Made by a program: the position numbers and the translations under genes
Notes under the pieces: model-generated
Seen by the model: only the letters and a program-made list of their open reading frames with translations
What the model was told of the DNA's origin: nothing
Database searches by the model: none
NCBI RefSeq assembly: GCF_010500955.1
Contig: NZ_QVMJ01000003.1
Location: 369,542-433,541 of the forward strand
Reading direction: 5' to 3'
DNA length: 64,000 nt
From: Bacteroides sp. 519
GTDB taxonomy: Bacteria > Bacteroidota > Bacteroidia > Bacteroidales > Bacteroidaceae
Shown here: positions 16,365 to 25,767 of the stretch, one piece after another
Numbering within the stretch: position 1 is the first letter of the stretch
Layout of the letters: every line of letters begins with the position of its first letter

Positions 16365-17636
16365 TTACAGCAAGCTTATATTGTGCGATGTACGGTCTAA
16401 AATCTCAAAGGTACGCAGTTCGTCTTTAAAGAAGTTTTGCTTTACCTTTTCGGCAGAGCCCGGTGCGGCATCAGAGTTATCCCGCCATCTGCGGCAATAA
16501 TAAAGAGATTCGTAGATGCGTCCAATGGGGTACAACCTGCTGAACACCAATGCCAGTGCATAATCTTCGCCATAACTAACGTTGGGTGCAGGATGTTTTC
16601 TTAAAAGGGGCGTATAGAACGAACGGGGAGCACCAATCCCGTTAATTCGTAACAGGTTGTTACGTCCGTTCTCTTTTGTCCATTCACGGTGGTCAATTAA
16701 TCCCGGAGGAATGGTGTTCAGGTGAAAATCTGTCAGTGTATACGATCCCACCAGCATTCCGCATTTCTCTGTATAGAAGGTATCGAGTATCTTTTGAATG
16801 GTGTTTGGGCTCGAATATACATCGTCGCTATCTAACTGAATACAAAATTTACCGCATTCGGAATGATTGGCTGCCAGGTTCCAGCATCCTCCTATCTGAA
16901 GATCTTTTGTTTCGGGTATTATATGAATCAACCGGTTATCGCCGGAGGCTATCCGGCTTATAATCTCTGTGGTTCCATCGGTTGAATGATTATCAACCAC
17001 AATAACATTGTAGGGATTGTTGGTTTTCTGATTTAAAGCCGATTGCAAAGCATCGGCAATTGTTTCTTTCCGGTTCTTTACCGGGATAATAACAGATGCC
17101 TCGACCGGGAAATCTGAAAGAAATGTTACCGGAGCAGGGGTATCGGTAAGTAGTGCATTGGTTTTTTTAAGGTAACTGGAAAAAATCATTTCCATTTCAA
17201 TCTGCACTTCTCTGTTGCGGGGGTCAACATAATCAAATTGACTATTGGCAGTTATTGTTGCATCTTCTTCCAGCGTAATAGGGATAGAATACACTATATG
17301 TTTATAACTTGCTTTCAACCATAATTCGTAAAAAGCGGCATACTTAGATGGTTGAAGCTCGGCGGCAATCTTTTGCAAAACGGATGTTTTAAATAACAAT
17401 ACCGGACCAAAATCGAAATCATCGCGAACACTACCACCCAGAAAATAGGGCCCGAAGAAACAAAATGCAACAGAGGGCTCGGATAGTTTTCGTAACGCTT
17501 TATTTATTGCCGACATGTTTTTAATAATGTCAATATTGCGGAGGCAAAGAGCAGTATAGGGCATTTGTAGGGTACATACTGCCTCTTTTAATTGGGCACT
17601 GCCAATAATGGTGTTAATCAGAACTGTTTCGAACAT
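16365..17636 (-). CDS. GT2-family glycosyltransferase with an extra N-terminal region
   Basis: 423 residues. The GT-A domain lies in the C-terminal two thirds: EASVIIPVKNRKETIADALQ, VIVVDNHSTDGT, and the metal-binding DxD-type motif in QLDSDDVYSS, with GEDYALALVFSRLYP near the end as the acceptor-side motif. Residues 1-180 look like a second, degenerate GT-A-like half or a family-specific domain. The enzyme should transfer a sugar from a nucleotide donor in the cytoplasm. It is the first gene of the operon with the DUF4922-SpoIID and AmpG-like genes. A -7-like TATATTTG lies on the minus strand at 17663-17670. Donor and acceptor are unknown. Confidence 0.85.
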   Translation of the reverse strand: MFETVLINTIIGSAQLKEAVCTLQMPYTALCLRNIDIIKNMSAINKALRKLSEPSVAFCFFGPYFLGGSVRDDFDFGPVLLFKTSVLQKIAAELQPSKYAAFYELWLKASYKHIVYSIPITLEEDATITANSQFDYVDPRNREVQIEMEMIFSSYLKKTNALLTDTPAPVTFLSDFPVEASVIIPVKNRKETIADALQSALNQKTNNPYNVIVVDNHSTDGTTEIISRIASGDNRLIHIIPETKDLQIGGCWNLAANHSECGKFCIQLDSDDVYSSPNTIQKILDTFYTEKCGMLVGSYTLTDFHLNTIPPGLIDHREWTKENGRNNLLRINGIGAPRSFYTPLLRKHPAPNVSYGEDYALALVFSRLYPIGRIYESLYYCRRWRDNSDAAPGSAEKVKQNFFKDELRTFEILDRTSHNISLL

Positions 17637-18041
17637 AAAATAATCTTGTATATAGCAAGAGGCAAATATACAAATACAAATAGATTTTCGGCATATTTTT
17701 TATCCAAAACAGTATATCAAATGTAAATAGGTTGATGATGTTTTGTATAACTACGGTATTTTTATTGTAGATGTGATGGTAAATAGCAATAGCTTGTTTT
17801 ATTCGGATTGCGTTACATAATTAATACAATTTTATTGGTATAACATATTTTAAACACTTAAATCAGAATGAAAAGTAACAACAATATAGAATTAAAAGAA
17901 AATGGTAATACCATGGCAACAGAACAGAACAGAACATAACAGAACATAACAGAAGAAAAAGAATAAGAAAAAGAAACTGCTGCTGTTGAAGGTATCTTCT
18001 CGCTTTCATTCTTTCGCGCTTTCGCGCCTTCACACCTTCGT
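17637..18041. other. gene-free AT-rich stretch with a pentamer repeat and coding-relic look
   Basis: No convincing gene. A short frame opens at 17868 (MKSNNNIELKENGNTMATEQ) and stops after 23 codons inside a pentamer array (AGAAC/ATAAC units, about 17918-17954). Beyond it, another frame reads KETAAVEGIFSLSFFRAF and stops at 18049. The sequence looks like a decayed low-complexity coding segment whose frame was broken by repeat slippage, but no family could be assigned. Confidence 0.4.
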
Positions 18042-18143
18042 GCTATATAGCAGAGCTATTCCGGTCTATATAGCATTGGGTCTTCGGTCTATATAGCATT
18101 GGGCATCAGAGCTATATAGCATTGGTTCTTTGGTCTATATAGA
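18042..18143. repeat. tandem array, five units of 23 bp with a palindromic core
   Basis: The core GCTATATAGC or TCTATATAGC recurs at 18042, 18065, 18088, 18111 and 18134, exactly 23 bases apart each time. The first and fourth cores are perfect palindromes (GCTATATAGC) and the last is also one (TCTATATAGA), while the flanks (ATTGGGTCTTCG and variants) differ. The array ends about 100 bases before the start of the ATPase gene, so it is well placed to be a binding site for a regulator. Confidence 0.9.
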
Positions 18144-18245
18144 CAAATATTTTACTCGTGGTAGAATGGCAGGATGAAAATTATGGCTTGTTTTTTGTTG
18201 CTACCTGATAAAGTATTATATTTGTGCTTGGGTACTCTTACAAAA

Positions 18246-19520
18246 ATGAAAAATATAAAGTTCAACATAAAAAAGCTTGGTGCAATACACAATTCAACAC
18301 TTGAATTAAGTCCACTAATGGTTTTCTCCGGAGAATCCGGGCTTGGTAAAAGTTATGCGGCCTTCTTAGTGCATTATTTGTATATATTGCTACTGACAGA
18401 CAGAATGCGTCATTTTTTCAAGAAAGAAGAAATCGACCTGAATTCACTTATACAAGGAAAAGGCGCTCATGATGTTATTCTAAAAATCCAGTCTTCTGTT
18501 TTTTTGGGATGGGTAAATAAAGATGCGATTTCGTACATTGGCTATCTCTTGGGCGATGAAAATTTAACCGGAGATGTAGAGATAGATATCCCTTTAGAAG
18601 ATGAATTGATCTTCTTTTTTGATGTAGAAAAAGTAGGGATTGATAAAAAGGAAGAATGGTACTACAAATTTTCTTTAGAAAACCTGCCAGCCTCATACCG
18701 AATACCTGCCAACTCCGAAAATCTGAATGCAGATCCCTTAGTAGCACTCTTGGCCGCTAAGTTGTTAGGTGAAATATTTACGGAATCACTCTTAACAAGA
18801 ACCTTTCTTATGCCACCCTCAAGAGGTTCGTTGGTAGAACTTAGTGATCGGCCTGCTTTTCGATCGGGCATGTACGATGAGTTTTTTGATAACAAGTTAG
18901 CATTAAACCGCTCATTAAAGGAAGCAACTCCCCCTTCGGAAACCATATTAAAATGCCTGAACGAAATAAATGGTGGCGAGCTTACCCGGATAGAAGGAAG
19001 AGAAATGTATCGGATAGAAGGAGAAGCTAATTTGGAAATACCTGTAACAGCCGCCGCATCGTCGATAAAAGAGTTAGCCCCACTAACGCTTTTCTTGAAA
19101 AAATACCCAGCTGACGAATCATCTATTTTGCTAGAAGAACCTGAAGCACACTTGCATCCTACCCGGCAAGTTAAAGTGGCCGATTTGGTTGGATGCGCCA
19201 TTCAAGAAGGTTGCCACATGCAAATTACCACCCATAGCGATTATTTTCTCAGGAGGATAAACAACCTGATGATGGCTTTTCAATTAAAAAACAGAGATCC
19301 CGAACACTATAAACAGTTTAAAAGTAAATGGAATTTAGTGGATGAGTGCTTGATAGATCCGGCAAACGTAAATGCATATCTTTTCCAAAGACGCAAAGAT
19401 GGAAGTACCGAGATTATTAAACAAGACATATCGAACGATGGTATTCCCTTCGACTCATTTTTTAATGTAATTGAAGAAGATATATTAACATCACGCGAAC
19501 TAAGAAAAGCTCTTCAATAA
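18246..19520 (+). CDS. AAA/ABC-type ATPase (AAA_15/21-like), first gene of an ATPase-nuclease pair
   Basis: About 424 residues from the ATG at 18246; an in-frame ATG 72 bases upstream adds a hydrophobic, unrelated-looking stretch and is less likely. GESGLGKS (29-36) is the Walker A motif. ASSIKELAPLTLFLKK occupies the place of the ABC-like signature, SILLEEPEAHLHP (from residue 293) is Walker B with the catalytic acidic pair, and QITTHSDYF has the switch His at 330. This order (P-loop, long insert, EEPEAHLHP, THS) is that of OLD-like and other defence-associated SMC/ABC-type ATPases and of non-defence RecF-like proteins. No TOPRIM domain is present. The stop codon TAA overlaps the ATG of the next gene by one base (TAATG), implying tight co-translation. 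Function unknown. Confidence 0.85.
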   Translation: MKNIKFNIKKLGAIHNSTLELSPLMVFSGESGLGKSYAAFLVHYLYILLLTDRMRHFFKKEEIDLNSLIQGKGAHDVILKIQSSVFLGWVNKDAISYIGYLLGDENLTGDVEIDIPLEDELIFFFDVEKVGIDKKEEWYYKFSLENLPASYRIPANSENLNADPLVALLAAKLLGEIFTESLLTRTFLMPPSRGSLVELSDRPAFRSGMYDEFFDNKLALNRSLKEATPPSETILKCLNEINGGELTRIEGREMYRIEGEANLEIPVTAAASSIKELAPLTLFLKKYPADESSILLEEPEAHLHPTRQVKVADLVGCAIQEGCHMQITTHSDYFLRRINNLMMAFQLKNRDPEHYKQFKSKWNLVDECLIDPANVNAYLFQRRKDGSTEIIKQDISNDGIPFDSFFNVIEEDILTSRELRKALQ

Positions 19521-20188
19521 TGTCTGTATCTACCGATCTTAAAACGTTGTTTCCCAACTATGACATAAACTATCATATTGGGAAAACTACAATAAGCGAA
19601 AAAGGTATTCAAGCTAAAGTTAAAGAAATACATTGGGTTAATTCGGATTTTCATTACATAGACACAAGCATAGTAAAAGAATTTACGCAGTTCTTCCAAA
19701 AGTCGGGCACGCCACATATTTTTCATTTAGATTGCGATGGCATTATTCTTTTTGAAGAAAATGGCAAGAAGTATATTTTCATTTCCGAATTAAAATCCAG
19801 TTTCGACATGAGAGACTTATACTATGCCAAGGATCAAATAATATCTTCTTTCATAAAGATAAATATGATTCTGCATTTATTGCCCAATTACCGGAAAGAG
19901 GATTATGTTTTTAAAGGTTTTATAGCTTGCTTATCGCCTAATGCCGAATTTATACGCGAATTACACAAAGGATTATTTTTTAAGCGAGGCAACAGATTTA
20001 AAACAGAAGCAGAATTTGCAGATGAACTTTATCATGATAAAAGTATTAAGCTCAAAGCCTCGGAATGCGACCAATTACGAAATCTGCCTTTAGGAAACAA
20101 CTGCTTATTTAACGAGTTAGAGTTTCATTACCTGGAAGTACCTTCAGGAAACAATTCTTATACGGTTGATGTTCTTCAATATATCTAA
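19520..20188 (+). CDS. PD-(D/E)XK-nuclease-like protein, partner of the upstream ATPase
   Basis: 222 residues; not assigned to a named family. The segment FHLDCDGIILFEENGKKYIF followed by ISELKSS places Asp73 and Glu90-x-Lys92 on consecutive predicted beta strands, the D...(E)xK geometry of PD-(D/E)XK nucleases; helices rich in aromatic and basic residues follow (FKGFIACLSPNAEFIRELHK). The start codon overlaps the stop of the ATPase gene. In two-gene defence systems such a pair usually means an NTP-driven sensor with a nuclease effector, which is the working hypothesis here. An Asp/Glu/Lys coincidence in an unrelated fold is possible. Confidence 0.6.
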   Translation: MSVSTDLKTLFPNYDINYHIGKTTISEKGIQAKVKEIHWVNSDFHYIDTSIVKEFTQFFQKSGTPHIFHLDCDGIILFEENGKKYIFISELKSSFDMRDLYYAKDQIISSFIKINMILHLLPNYRKEDYVFKGFIACLSPNAEFIRELHKGLFFKRGNRFKTEAEFADELYHDKSIKLKASECDQLRNLPLGNNCLFNELEFHYLEVPSGNNSYTVDVLQYI

Positions 20189-20245
20189 GCTACATTATCT
20201 CGTTTGGTTCAGTTAGAGGCTGAAATGAACCAAAAAGAGTTCACA

Positions 20246-20454
20246 AGCAATTACCCCCTTGGGGTAAAATTTGAATAACCCCCAGTGAAGCGAAGCGACT
20301 GGGGGTGGAGAATAGACTCAATCTCATCAACGCCGAAGGTGTTGAATCTCCAATTGAACCCTTATCGGGTTCCCATGCGAGTGAGTGATTTATCTACCCC
20401 CAGTCGCTTCGCTTCACTGGGGGTTATTCAAATTGAATCCCATAGGGATTCCCT
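20246..20454. repeat. intergenic palindromic element, CCCCCAGTGAAG class (copy 1)
   Basis: A nested structure begins ATTACCCCCTTGGGGTAA and contains AACCCCCAGTGAAGCGAAGC ... ACTGGGGG at about 20276-20305. Its reverse complement, CCCCCAGTCGCTTCGCTTCA ... GGGGGTTATTCAAATT, lies at about 20397-20434. The middle has a smaller hairpin-like stretch (GAACCCTTATCGGGTTC). Related copies occur at 25768-26027 and 26180-26360. No gene lies between 20189 and 20728. Confidence 0.85.
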
Positions 20455-20633
20455 GAGATGTATGTGCCATCCTACTTATACTGCACGACAAAAGCGAAGC
20501 CTCCGTGTTCAGCACAAGGAAAAGCTCCGTGTTTCTGTGACTCTGTGTTTTTATTCAATTCCAATCAGATTTAAACCAAATAGATGAAGTATAAATAATA
20601 CAGGCTGCCTCCCCTTAAAATTTATTCTATTAA

Positions 20634-20665
20634 TTTGTTCTTCAATATATTATTTATTATCTTTG
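20634..20665 (+). promoter_or_regulatory. promoter of the rimP-nusA-infB operon
   Basis: TTTG at 20634-20637, a 20-base spacer, and TATCTTTG at 20658-20665 match the Bacteroidota primary-sigma consensus (TTTG, 19-21 bases, TAnnTTTG) exactly. Transcription should begin a few bases downstream, leaving a leader of about 55 bases before rimP. Confidence 0.75.
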
Positions 20666-20685
20666 CACCCGAAATGGATGAAGGT

Positions 20686-20709
20686 GGAGGGGCAATAAGC
20701 CTCTTTTTT
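20686..20709 (+). terminator. terminator-like hairpin in the rimP leader (possible attenuator)
   Basis: Within the leader, GAGG(G)GC, a short AATAA-type loop and GCCTC followed at once by a run of T form a small intrinsic-terminator shape, 20 bases before the rimP ATG. Because the operon encodes NusA, which acts on pausing and termination, this could be a feedback attenuator. The stem is short (5-6 pairs), so it is weak on its own. Confidence 0.45.
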
Positions 20710-20728
20710 TGTTCTTAACAGTTAGTAA

Positions 20729-21196
20729 ATGATAGAAAAAAGCACAGTAACCAAGCTCGTCGAAGAGTGGCTCAATGGAAAAAACTATTTCTTAGTGGAT
20801 GTAAGTGTTAGCCCTGACGACAAAATTGTTGTAGAGATTGACCACGCCGAAGGCGTATGGATTGAAGATTGTGTAGAACTAAGCCGCTACATCGAATCTA
20901 AATTAAACCGGGACGAAGAAGACTACGAACTGGAGGTTGGTTCGGCAGGAATCGGACAACCATTTAAAGTGTTGCAACAATACTACAACCATATTGATTG
21001 CGATGTAGAAGTGCTCACTAAAGCAGGAAGAAAACTAACTGGAGTTTTGAAAGACGTTAACGAAGATAACTTTGTTGTAGGAGTACAGAAGAAAATTAAA
21101 ACCGAAGGCTCCAAGCGCCCACAACTCATAGAAGAAGACGAAACCTTTACCTATGACGATATAAAATACACTAAATATTTAATCAGCTTTAAATAA
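20729..21196 (+). CDS. rimP: ribosome maturation factor RimP
   Basis: 155 residues. RimP assists 30S subunit maturation. VSPDDKIVVEIDHAEGVWIE and YELEVGSAGIGQPFK match the two-domain family (the usual GxSSPGxxxPL motif is here GSAGIGQPF, as in Bacteroidota). It is the first gene of rimP-nusA-infB, 4 bases upstream of nusA, and has a recognisable promoter and a hairpin in its leader. The assignment rests on sequence and on the strongly conserved gene order. Confidence 0.95.
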   Translation: MIEKSTVTKLVEEWLNGKNYFLVDVSVSPDDKIVVEIDHAEGVWIEDCVELSRYIESKLNRDEEDYELEVGSAGIGQPFKVLQQYYNHIDCDVEVLTKAGRKLTGVLKDVNEDNFVVGVQKKIKTEGSKRPQLIEEDETFTYDDIKYTKYLISFK

Positions 21197-21200
21197 GATT

Positions 21201-22463
21201 ATGGCCAAGAAAGAGGAAACTATCAGCTTGATAGATACATTTTCGGAATTCAAAGAATTAAAAAACATAGATAGAACCACAATGGTGAGCGTACTCGAAG
21301 AGTCGTTTCGTAGTGTGATCACTAAAATGTTTGGCACCGATGAAAACTTTGACGTTATTGTAAACCCGGATAAGGGTGACTTTGAAATATGGCGAAACCG
21401 TGAGGTTGTAGCAGATGAAGATCTTGAGAATCCGAACATGCAAATTTCACTCACCGAAGCCCAGAAAATTGATGCTGATTACGAAATTGGAGAGGAAGTT
21501 ACCGACGAAGTACACTTTGCCAAATTTGGACGACGCGCCATATTAAACCTGCGTCAAACATTGGCCTCGAAAATATTGGAACTGGAAAAAGATAGTGTTT
21601 ACAATAAATACATAGATAAAGTAGGTACCATCGTCAATGCCGAGGTATACCAGATATGGAAAAAAGAAATGCTACTGTTAGACGATGAAGGAAACGAACT
21701 ATTATTGCCTAAAACAGAGCAAATCCCAACTGACTTTTACCGAAAAGGAGAAACAGCCCGTGCGGTGGTTGCACGCGTAGACAATAAAAACAATAATCCA
21801 AAAATTATCCTGTCGCGCACATCACCCGTATTCCTGCAACGCCTGTTCGAAATGGAAGTGCCCGAAATTAACGACGGTTTAATAACCATTCGTAAAATTG
21901 CCCGCATACCCGGAGAACGCGCTAAAATAGCAGTTGAATCTTACGACGACAGAATCGACCCTGTAGGAGCCTGCGTGGGAGTAAAAGGAAGCCGTATACA
22001 CGGAATAGTTCGTGAACTACGCAATGAAAACATTGATGTTATTAACTTTACATCAAATATATCATTGTTTATTCAGCGTGCACTAAGTCCGGCCAAAATA
22101 TCGTCTATTCGCTTAAACGAAGCCGAACATAAAGCCGAAGTGTTCCTGAAACCCGACGAAGTATCGCTGGCTATTGGTAAAGGCGGATTAAATATTAAGC
22201 TGGCCAGTATGCTAACCGAATACACCATCGATGTATTCCGCGAACTGGACGAAACAGCGGCAGGAGGAGAAGACATCTATTTGGATGAATTTAACGATGA
22301 AATAGATCAGTGGGTGATTGATGCTATCAAAGCTATTGGATTTGATACGGCAAAATCAGTATTAAACGCACCTCGCGAATTATTGATTGATAAGACCGAC
22401 CTGGAAGAGGAAACCATTGACGAAGTATTGAATATATTAAGAGCTGAGTTTGAAGATGAATAA
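21201..22463 (+). CDS. nusA: transcription termination/antitermination factor NusA
   Basis: 420 residues: N-terminal RNA-polymerase-binding domain (SLIDTFSEFKELKNIDRTTM), S1 domain (VGTIVNAEVYQIWKKEMLLL), then two KH domains (VGACVGVKGSRIHGIVRELR; SLAIGKGGLNIKLASMLT). It ends with one acidic helical segment (DLEEETIDEVLNILRAEFED), shorter than the duplicated C-terminal repeats of enterobacterial NusA and normal for Bacteroidota. It binds the elongation complex and modulates pausing and termination. Second gene of the rimP operon, separated from infB by a 150-base palindromic repeat. Confidence 0.97.
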   Translation: MAKKEETISLIDTFSEFKELKNIDRTTMVSVLEESFRSVITKMFGTDENFDVIVNPDKGDFEIWRNREVVADEDLENPNMQISLTEAQKIDADYEIGEEVTDEVHFAKFGRRAILNLRQTLASKILELEKDSVYNKYIDKVGTIVNAEVYQIWKKEMLLLDDEGNELLLPKTEQIPTDFYRKGETARAVVARVDNKNNNPKIILSRTSPVFLQRLFEMEVPEINDGLITIRKIARIPGERAKIAVESYDDRIDPVGACVGVKGSRIHGIVRELRNENIDVINFTSNISLFIQRALSPAKISSIRLNEAEHKAEVFLKPDEVSLAIGKGGLNIKLASMLTEYTIDVFRELDETAAGGEDIYLDEFNDEIDQWVIDAIKAIGFDTAKSVLNAPRELLIDKTDLEEETIDEVLNILRAEFEDE

Positions 22464-22611
22464 TGTGCCAATGTGCTAATGTGAATAATATGCTAATATG
22501 CAAATGTGCCAATTAGAATTCACATTATACAGCGCAGCCAATTGGCACATAGGCAATTTTACATTAGCACATTAAACTCATATTAGCTCCATTAATCACA
22601 TTAGAAAAAAG
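22464..22611. repeat. intergenic hairpin between nusA and infB, AATGTGCCAAT word class
   Basis: The left arm repeats AATGTGCCAATGTGCTAATG; the right arm holds AATTGGCACAT and ACATTAGCACATTA, its complement with gaps. The same word class reappears at 50079-50190. The element lies inside a co-transcribed operon, so the hairpin would be read through and could affect mRNA processing between nusA and infB. Confidence 0.8.
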
Positions 22612-22612
22612 T

Positions 22613-25600
22613 ATGACGATTAGGTTAAACAAAGTTACAAGAGATTTAAATGTAGGAATAGCGACGGTAGTTGAATTCTTGCAAAAGAAAGGATTTGCGA
22701 TTGAAGCAAACCCCAATACAAAAATTACCGACGAACAATATGCGTTGCTAGTGAAAGAATTCAGTACTGACAAAAACCTCAGACTGGAATCGGAACGTTT
22801 CATTCAGGAACGCCAAAACAAAGACCGCAATAAAGCATCTGTAGCCATTGATGGTTACGAGCCCAAACCGGAAAAACCTAAAAAGGACGAAGTTATTAAA
22901 ACTGTAGTACCCGAAGAGGCACGCCCGAAATTTAAGCAAGTTGGCAAAATAGATCTGGATCAGCTTAATAAGAAACCAGAAAAACCTGCTGTGGCCGAAG
23001 TTGAACCAAAATCGCAACCAGAACCGGAAACCAAACCAGAACCCGCAGCACCAGTAGCAGAAGAGAAGAAACCTGTGGAAAAACCAAAACCAGTTGTAGA
23101 AACCAAACCAGAACCTGTGGTTGTGGTTGAAGAACCGGTAAAGGAAGCAAAAGTAGAAGTAGCGCCACAGCCCAAAATAAAGAAAGAAAAACCGGCTAAA
23201 GAAGTTAAACCGGAAATTAAAGAAGAAGCACCAGAAATAGAAACCGTGGTTCAAAACGAAGAGAATTTAGGCACAGAGGTAGCAGAAGCTAATACCGACA
23301 GCGCAGAAGGAAATGAAAATGAGGTGTTTACGATTCGTAAAACAGAAATCGTATCCAAGATTAACATTGTTGGGCAAATAGACCTTGCCGCACTCAACCA
23401 GTCGACCCGTCCGAAAAAGAAAAGTAAGGAAGAAAAGCGTAAAGAACGTGAAGAGAAGGAAAAAATTCGTCAGGATCAAAAGAAACAGATGAAGGAAGCC
23501 ATCATCAAGGAAATACGCAAAGAAGATCCGAACAAACCCAAAAACGGACCAAAGAACGAAGGAGAAGCGAAGAAAAAACGCAGTCGTATTAACAAAGAAA
23601 AGGTGGACATTACCAGCCCATCGAACTTTGCACGGCCTGTACCTAATAGTGAAAGAAGCAACAACAATAACAGACCGGGTGGTGGTAACAACAATAACAA
23701 CCAACAACGCGGTAAAGGAAAAGACCGATTCAAAAAACCTGTTGTTAAACAAGAGGTTAGCGAAGAGGATGTAGCAAAACAAGTAAAAGAAACACTTGCA
23801 CGCCTTACCTCTAAAGGTAAAACCAAGGCATCGAAATACCGTAAAGATAAGCGTAACACAGCCCGTCAGCAGCTAGAACTGGAAAATCAGGAGGCGGCAG
23901 ACAACAGAACACTGAAAATTACAGAGTTCGTTACTGCAAATGAGTTGGCAAACATGATGGACATCTCCGTAAACCAGGTAATTGCAACCTGTATGAGTAT
24001 CGGTATGATGGTATCAATCAACCAACGTCTGGATGCTGAAACAATCAATCTGGTAGCCGAAGAATTCGGATTCCAAACCGAATATGTAAGTGCCGAAGTT
24101 TCGCAAGCAATTGTTGAAGAAGAAGATGCTCCGGAAGATCTGGAACCACGCGCACCGATTGTTACTGTAATGGGTCACGTTGACCACGGTAAAACATCAT
24201 TGCTCGACTATATACGTAAAGCAAATGTAATTGCCGGCGAGGCCGGAGGTATTACACAGCACATTGGTGCATACAATGTGAAGATGGAAGATGGCCGTCG
24301 AATTACCTTCCTCGATACTCCGGGTCACGAAGCGTTTACCGCCATGCGTGCACGTGGAGCCAAGGTAACGGATATCGCCATTATCATTGTTGCGGCCGAC
24401 GATAACGTGATGCCTCAAACCAAAGAAGCCATCAACCATGCCGTAGCAGCAGGAGTTCCTATTGTATTTGCTATCAATAAGGTAGATAAGCCAACCGCTA
24501 ATCCCGAAAAGATTAAAGAAGAACTGGCAGGAATGAACTTCCTTGTTGAAGAATGGGGAGGTAAATACCAATCGCAAGATATCTCAGCCAAACAAGGTTT
24601 GGGAGTAGCCGAACTAATGGAGAAAGTACTTCTTGAAGCCGAAATGCTTGAGCTGAAAGCTAATCCAAACCGTAACGCAACTGGTTCAATCATTGAATCG
24701 ACCCTTGATAAAGGACGTGGATATGTGGCAACAGTACTGGTATCTAACGGTACACTTAAAATGGGCGATATCGTATTGGCTGGTACAAACTATGGTCGTG
24801 TAAAAGCTATGTTCAACGAACGTAACCAACGCATAACCAAAGCAGGTCCGTCGGAACCGGTATTAATCCTCGGTTTAAACGGTGCACCTACAGCCGGTGA
24901 TACATTCCATGTAATTGATACCGAACAGGAAGCCCGCGAAATAACCAACAAGCGCGAACAGTTGCAACGCGAACAAGGACTACGTACACAGAAGATTCTT
25001 ACGCTCGACGAACTTGGCCGTCGTATTGCACTTGGTAACTTTAAAGAACTTAACGTTATTGTGAAAGGTGACGTGGATGGTTCTATCGAAGCATTGAGCG
25101 ACTCGTTAATCAAGCTGTCTACCGAGCAAATCCAGGTGAATGTAATCCACAAAGGTGTGGGACAGATTTCGGAATCGGACGTTACGCTGGCTGCTGCATC
25201 AGATGCCATCATCATTGGATTCCAGGTACGTCCTTCGGCTGCTGCCCGCAGATTTGCCGAACAGGAAGGTGTTGACGTTCGCTTGTACTCTGTAATCTAC
25301 GCTGCTATCGAAGAGGTGAAAGCCGCTATGGAAGGTATGCTTGCTCCTGTGATTAAAGAAGAAATCACTGCTACTATCGAAGTACGCGAAGTATTCAACA
25401 TCACAAAGGTTGGTACAGTTGCCGGAGCCATGGTGAAAGAAGGAAAGGTGAAACGTTCCGACAAAGCACGCCTCATTCGCGACGGTATCGTAATCTTTAC
25501 CGGAAACATCAATGCACTGAAACGCTTTAAAGAGGATGTGAAAGAGGTTGCTACAAACTACGAATGTGGTATCAGCCTTGTAAACTATCACGATATTAAA

Positions 25601-25654
25601 GTAGGAGACGTAATAGAATCGTTTACAGAAGTTGAAGTAAAACAAACGTTATAA
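22613..25654 (+). CDS. infB: translation initiation factor IF-2
   Basis: 1013 residues. The N-terminal domain ([20 protein letters not shown]) is followed by about 350 residues of charged low-complexity sequence rich in K, E, P and then N/G (residues ~80-380). The GTPase core carries [11 protein letters not shown] (G1), DTPGHEAF (G3) and NKVD (G4), followed by domains II-IV (ending [18 protein letters not shown]). It delivers initiator tRNA to the 30S subunit. Last gene of the rimP operon, with an intrinsic terminator 28 bases after the stop. The long, Pro/Glu-rich linker produces many spurious antisense open frames. Confidence 0.97.
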   Translation: MTIRLNKVTRDLNVGIATVVEFLQKKGFAIEANPNTKITDEQYALLVKEFSTDKNLRLESERFIQERQNKDRNKASVAIDGYEPKPEKPKKDEVIKTVVPEEARPKFKQVGKIDLDQLNKKPEKPAVAEVEPKSQPEPETKPEPAAPVAEEKKPVEKPKPVVETKPEPVVVVEEPVKEAKVEVAPQPKIKKEKPAKEVKPEIKEEAPEIETVVQNEENLGTEVAEANTDSAEGNENEVFTIRKTEIVSKINIVGQIDLAALNQSTRPKKKSKEEKRKEREEKEKIRQDQKKQMKEAIIKEIRKEDPNKPKNGPKNEGEAKKKRSRINKEKVDITSPSNFARPVPNSERSNNNNRPGGGNNNNNQQRGKGKDRFKKPVVKQEVSEEDVAKQVKETLARLTSKGKTKASKYRKDKRNTARQQLELENQEAADNRTLKITEFVTANELANMMDISVNQVIATCMSIGMMVSINQRLDAETINLVAEEFGFQTEYVSAEVSQAIVEEEDAPEDLEPRAPIVTVMGHVDHGKTSLLDYIRKANVIAGEAGGITQHIGAYNVKMEDGRRITFLDTPGHEAFTAMRARGAKVTDIAIIIVAADDNVMPQTKEAINHAVAAGVPIVFAINKVDKPTANPEKIKEELAGMNFLVEEWGGKYQSQDISAKQGLGVAELMEKVLLEAEMLELKANPNRNATGSIIESTLDKGRGYVATVLVSNGTLKMGDIVLAGTNYGRVKAMFNERNQRITKAGPSEPVLILGLNGAPTAGDTFHVIDTEQEAREITNKREQLQREQGLRTQKILTLDELGRRIALGNFKELNVIVKGDVDGSIEALSDSLIKLSTEQIQVNVIHKGVGQISESDVTLAAASDAIIIGFQVRPSAAARRFAEQEGVDVRLYSVIYAAIEEVKAAMEGMLAPVIKEEITATIEVREVFNITKVGTVAGAMVKEGKVKRSDKARLIRDGIVIFTGNINALKRFKEDVKEVATNYECGISLVNYHDIKVGDVIESFTEVEVKQTL

Positions 25655-25681
25655 AAACTCACTACTCAAAACTCACTACTC

Positions 25682-25720
25682 AAAAAGGCGGATAATACGG
25701 TTTGTATTTCCGCCTTTTTT
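25682..25720 (+). terminator. intrinsic terminator after infB
   Basis: AAAAAGGCGGA (25682-25692) pairs with TCCGCCTTTTTT (25709-25720); an inner stem AATAC/GTATT (25694-25698, 25704-25708) extends it, and the right arm ends in a T-run. It closes the rimP-nusA-infB operon. Just before it, 25655-25681 holds two copies of a AACTCACTACTC word, half of a GAGTAGTGAGT-class hairpin. Confidence 0.9.
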
Positions 25721-25767
25721 AATTTTGCCTTTTGGTTGTTTCTATTTTCCCATTGTTTGGCATCGCC

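Noticed and set aside
18042-18143. CRISPR array
   Set aside because: The whole 23 bp unit repeats with drift; there are no unique spacers of 25-40 bases and no cas genes in the window. The same holds for the arrays at 42225 and 57621.
18174-18245. Upstream start for the ATPase gene
   Set aside because: The extra 24 residues are hydrophobic and unlike the family; the ATG at 18246 starts directly at the first beta strand before the Walker A motif.
22748-23859. Several long antisense frames opposite infB (Phe/Trp-rich or Ser/Gly-rich)
   Set aside because: They mirror the Lys/Glu/Pro-rich linker of IF-2; the amino-acid make-up is a by-product of that bias and no family motif is present.
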